Below, one piece after another: positions 35,546-36,925 of a DNA stretch of 36,925 nucleotides. The notes beneath the pieces are model-generated. The model ran no database searches. It was given only the letters and a program-made list of their open reading frames with translations, and had not been told where the DNA came from. The stretch is from the IMG/VR virus record IMGVR_UViG_3300042934_000451, positions 1 through 36,925 of that record. The stretch is one strand, 5' to 3'. Numbering within the stretch: the first letter of the stretch is position 1; every line of letters starts with the position of its first letter. Origin of the DNA: a virus. The position numbers and the translations under genes were made by a program.

Positions 35546-36343
35546 TTGGGAGCATTAAAGTGGCCAGGTGCCAAATGGAGTATAGCTGATAAGATAGTGC
35601 AGCTACTTCCACAACATAAGATATATCTTGAACCATTCTTTGGGTCCGGAGCGGTATTCTTCTCAAAGGCCCCATGCAATACTGAGGTCATAAATGACCT
35701 GGATGGTGACATAGTGAATCTTTTTAAATGCATAAGAGATTATCCGGAGGAGTTGGCCAAACTTATAGAACTTACTCCATACAGTAGACAGGAATACAAG
35801 GAGTCATATAAACGAGAAGGGAACGGATTAGAGAGGGCAAGACAATTTGTTATCCGCTGCAACATGGCTAGAGCGGGAATGCAATATTATAGCTCCAGCT
35901 GGCGACACGCAGGTCCGGTACTTGGAGCAACTTGCAAGCAGAGAGTTACCGGAGCATGGAATAAAGTTCCGGAACAGATATTAGAATCAGCTAAAAGGCT
36001 TAAAGATGCAGAAATAGAAAATACGGATGCTTTGGACCTAATAAAAAAGTATAACAGAGAAGATTGTCTTATATATGTTGATCCACCATATTTATTAAGT
36101 ACCAGGAGACAGAGATATTACAATGTTGAAATGGAAACAGATGAACAGCATGTTAAATTACTTGAAGTTCTAAAAGAACATTCAGGACCTGTGATATTAA
36201 GTGGCTATGATGCAGAGCTATACAATGACTTACTTAGTGGATGGACCAAGTATGAAATAAATGCACAAGCCGAACAAGGGAAACGAAGAATAGAAGTTAT
36301 ATGGTCCAACGTAAAGGATACACAAATCACATTGTTTGGGTAA
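35546..36343 (+). CDS. DNA adenine methyltransferase, D12 (Dam) class
   Basis: The protein has 265 residues and transfers methyl from S-adenosylmethionine to adenine N6 in DNA. The N-terminal KWPGAKW segment, then YLEPFFGSGAVFFSK (SAM motif I), and the catalytic DPPY in LIYVDPPYLLSTRRQ (near residue 178) are clear. VILSGYDAELYNDLL is typical of the class. It may protect phage DNA or tune packaging or expression. No restriction partner is seen. TTG 35546 has AGGGGGTGTAGGT upstream; GTG/ATG alternatives are absent nearby. Confidence 0.93.
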   Translation: MGALKWPGAKWSIADKIVQLLPQHKIYLEPFFGSGAVFFSKAPCNTEVINDLDGDIVNLFKCIRDYPEELAKLIELTPYSRQEYKESYKREGNGLERARQFVIRCNMARAGMQYYSSSWRHAGPVLGATCKQRVTGAWNKVPEQILESAKRLKDAEIENTDALDLIKKYNREDCLIYVDPPYLLSTRRQRYYNVEMETDEQHVKLLEVLKEHSGPVILSGYDAELYNDLLSGWTKYEINAQAEQGKRRIEVIWSNVKDTQITLFG

Positions 36344-36371
36344 TAAAATTGACTTTTGAAAGGGTGAAAAT

Positions 36372-36737
36372 ATGAGTGAATGGAAAGACATAAAAGAGGG
36401 TCCACCACCAGTAGGAAAGGTGCTAATTGTTACGGTATATGACCATTGTAGGCGTAGGGATGAATTAAGGTATCCAGTCTATTATCAGCAAAAAACATAC
36501 GAAGATGGTTACGGATTTTATACTTTTGGATGCGAATATCTAGTGCCAGAAGTAAGCGAAGTGATAGCGTGGATGCCGATGCCTAATGTATGGGATGGAG
36601 AAGGTATAGTTGAAGAGAATGAAGAACAAAAATATCCATTCGGACGATGTCACAAGTGCAGCGAAGAGTTTAACTCAGAACTAATCAATGAATATAATAT
36701 TACTCACTGCCCTTATTGTGGTGAGAAGATAAGATAG
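36372..36737 (+). CDS. DUF551-like protein with C-terminal zinc ribbon
   Basis: The protein has 121 residues. The N-terminal half has the DUF551 look: SEWKDIKEGPPPVGKVLIVT, then the ending EVIAWMPMPNVWDG. The C-terminus has a separate zinc-ribbon-like pair, CHKC...CPYCGEK, that could bind zinc and nucleic acid or protein. DUF551 proteins are common in phages and their role is unknown. Start ATG 36372 follows GAAAGGGTGA. Confidence 0.8.
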   Translation: MSEWKDIKEGPPPVGKVLIVTVYDHCRRRDELRYPVYYQQKTYEDGYGFYTFGCEYLVPEVSEVIAWMPMPNVWDGEGIVEENEEQKYPFGRCHKCSEEFNSELINEYNITHCPYCGEKIR

Positions 36738-36767
36738 ACAAATCCGAATTTGAAAGGGTGAAAGAAA

Positions 36768-36917
36768 ATGGAAGACGATTATGAGAACTTAATTAATCAA
36801 TGGTTTAATTACTGCGACTCAGTAGAAGAAGTAGCAGAATTATATGCAGATTTAAAAATGGATATAAAACAACAAATGATGGATAGGATGAAGTATTTAA
36901 TAAATAAATACGAATAA
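36768..36917 (+). CDS. Hypothetical 49-residue acidic protein (complete copy)
   Basis: Starts at ATG 36768 behind GAAAGGGTGAAAG and stops at TAA 36915-36917. The sequence is acidic and helical (DDYENLINQWFNYCDSVEEV, then LKMDIKQQMMDRMKYLINK). The last 119 bases recur at the left end of the window, which is the circular junction. In the circular genome the next gene is the 58-residue one at 145. Confidence 0.7.
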   Translation: MEDDYENLINQWFNYCDSVEEVAELYADLKMDIKQQMMDRMKYLINKYE

Positions 36918-36925
36918 AATTCGAT
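36799..36925. repeat. Terminal direct repeat, right copy (circular junction)
   Basis: It is identical over 127 bases to positions 1-127. See the left copy. Confidence 0.9.

Noticed and set aside
1-36925. tRNA genes, CRISPR arrays, insertion sequences and diversity-generating retroelements
   Set aside because: No cloverleaf, repeat-spacer series, transposase with terminal repeats or reverse transcriptase was seen on either strand.

Overview
The window reads as one complete temperate tailed phage (siphovirus, HK97-type head) of a low-GC Gram-positive host, most likely a Clostridia member. The signs are AT-rich DNA, strong AGGAGG-type ribosome sites with many TTG starts, an LLH-type holin, RecT/YqaJ recombination, a DnaD-like plus G39P-like replication pair and a large serine integrase. 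The first 127 bases repeat exactly as the last 127, so this is a circular genome of about 36,798 bp opened inside a small gene. The overlap is probably an assembly overlap and not physical ends.

Layout. The early rightward operon runs from about 26.2 kb through the end and across the junction to 3.7 kb. It holds an antirepressor, a small HTH protein, a MazG-like protein, many small unknown genes, YqaJ exonuclease and RecT, DnaD-like and helicase-loader genes, RusA, a Dam-type methylase, a PAPS-reductase-like protein, SSB, an actin-like ParM with a ParR-like partner, and a RinA/ArpU-type late regulator. Five exact 14-bp-spaced TAGGAGAA-type repeats, a probable activator-dependent promoter and a structured leader RNA (3736-3907) then separate early from late genes. 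The late operon (3.9-20.6 kb) runs: small tyrosine recombinase, HNH, TerS, TerL, portal, ClpP-type protease, capsid, head-tail joining genes, tail tube, tail chaperones, tape measure, tail tip and fibre, XkdX-like protein, lysis genes, terminator.

Between 20.7 and 23.6 kb lies an accessory region. It has a three-gene leftward operon with Cys-rich proteins, a two-gene membrane operon, a tiny transcription unit encoding a 13-residue peptide, and a divergent HTH/small-gene pair. The leftward lysogeny module (23.6-26.0 kb) holds the serine integrase, an ImmA/IrrE metallopeptidase and a CI-like repressor. It faces a control region where operator-like sites sit inside promoter spacers.

The most noteworthy non-gene signals are: a textbook -1 frameshift cassette at the end of the major capsid gene, adding a HeH/SAP-like tail domain; a second -1 frameshift in the tail chaperones; the late-promoter iteron array; a 52-bp dyad inside the 3' end of the integrase gene that looks like attP; an origin-like cluster of dyads and iterons inside the dnaD-like gene; and paired 21-bp repeats in front of parM. 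All functional assignments come from reading motifs by eye; no database search was run.
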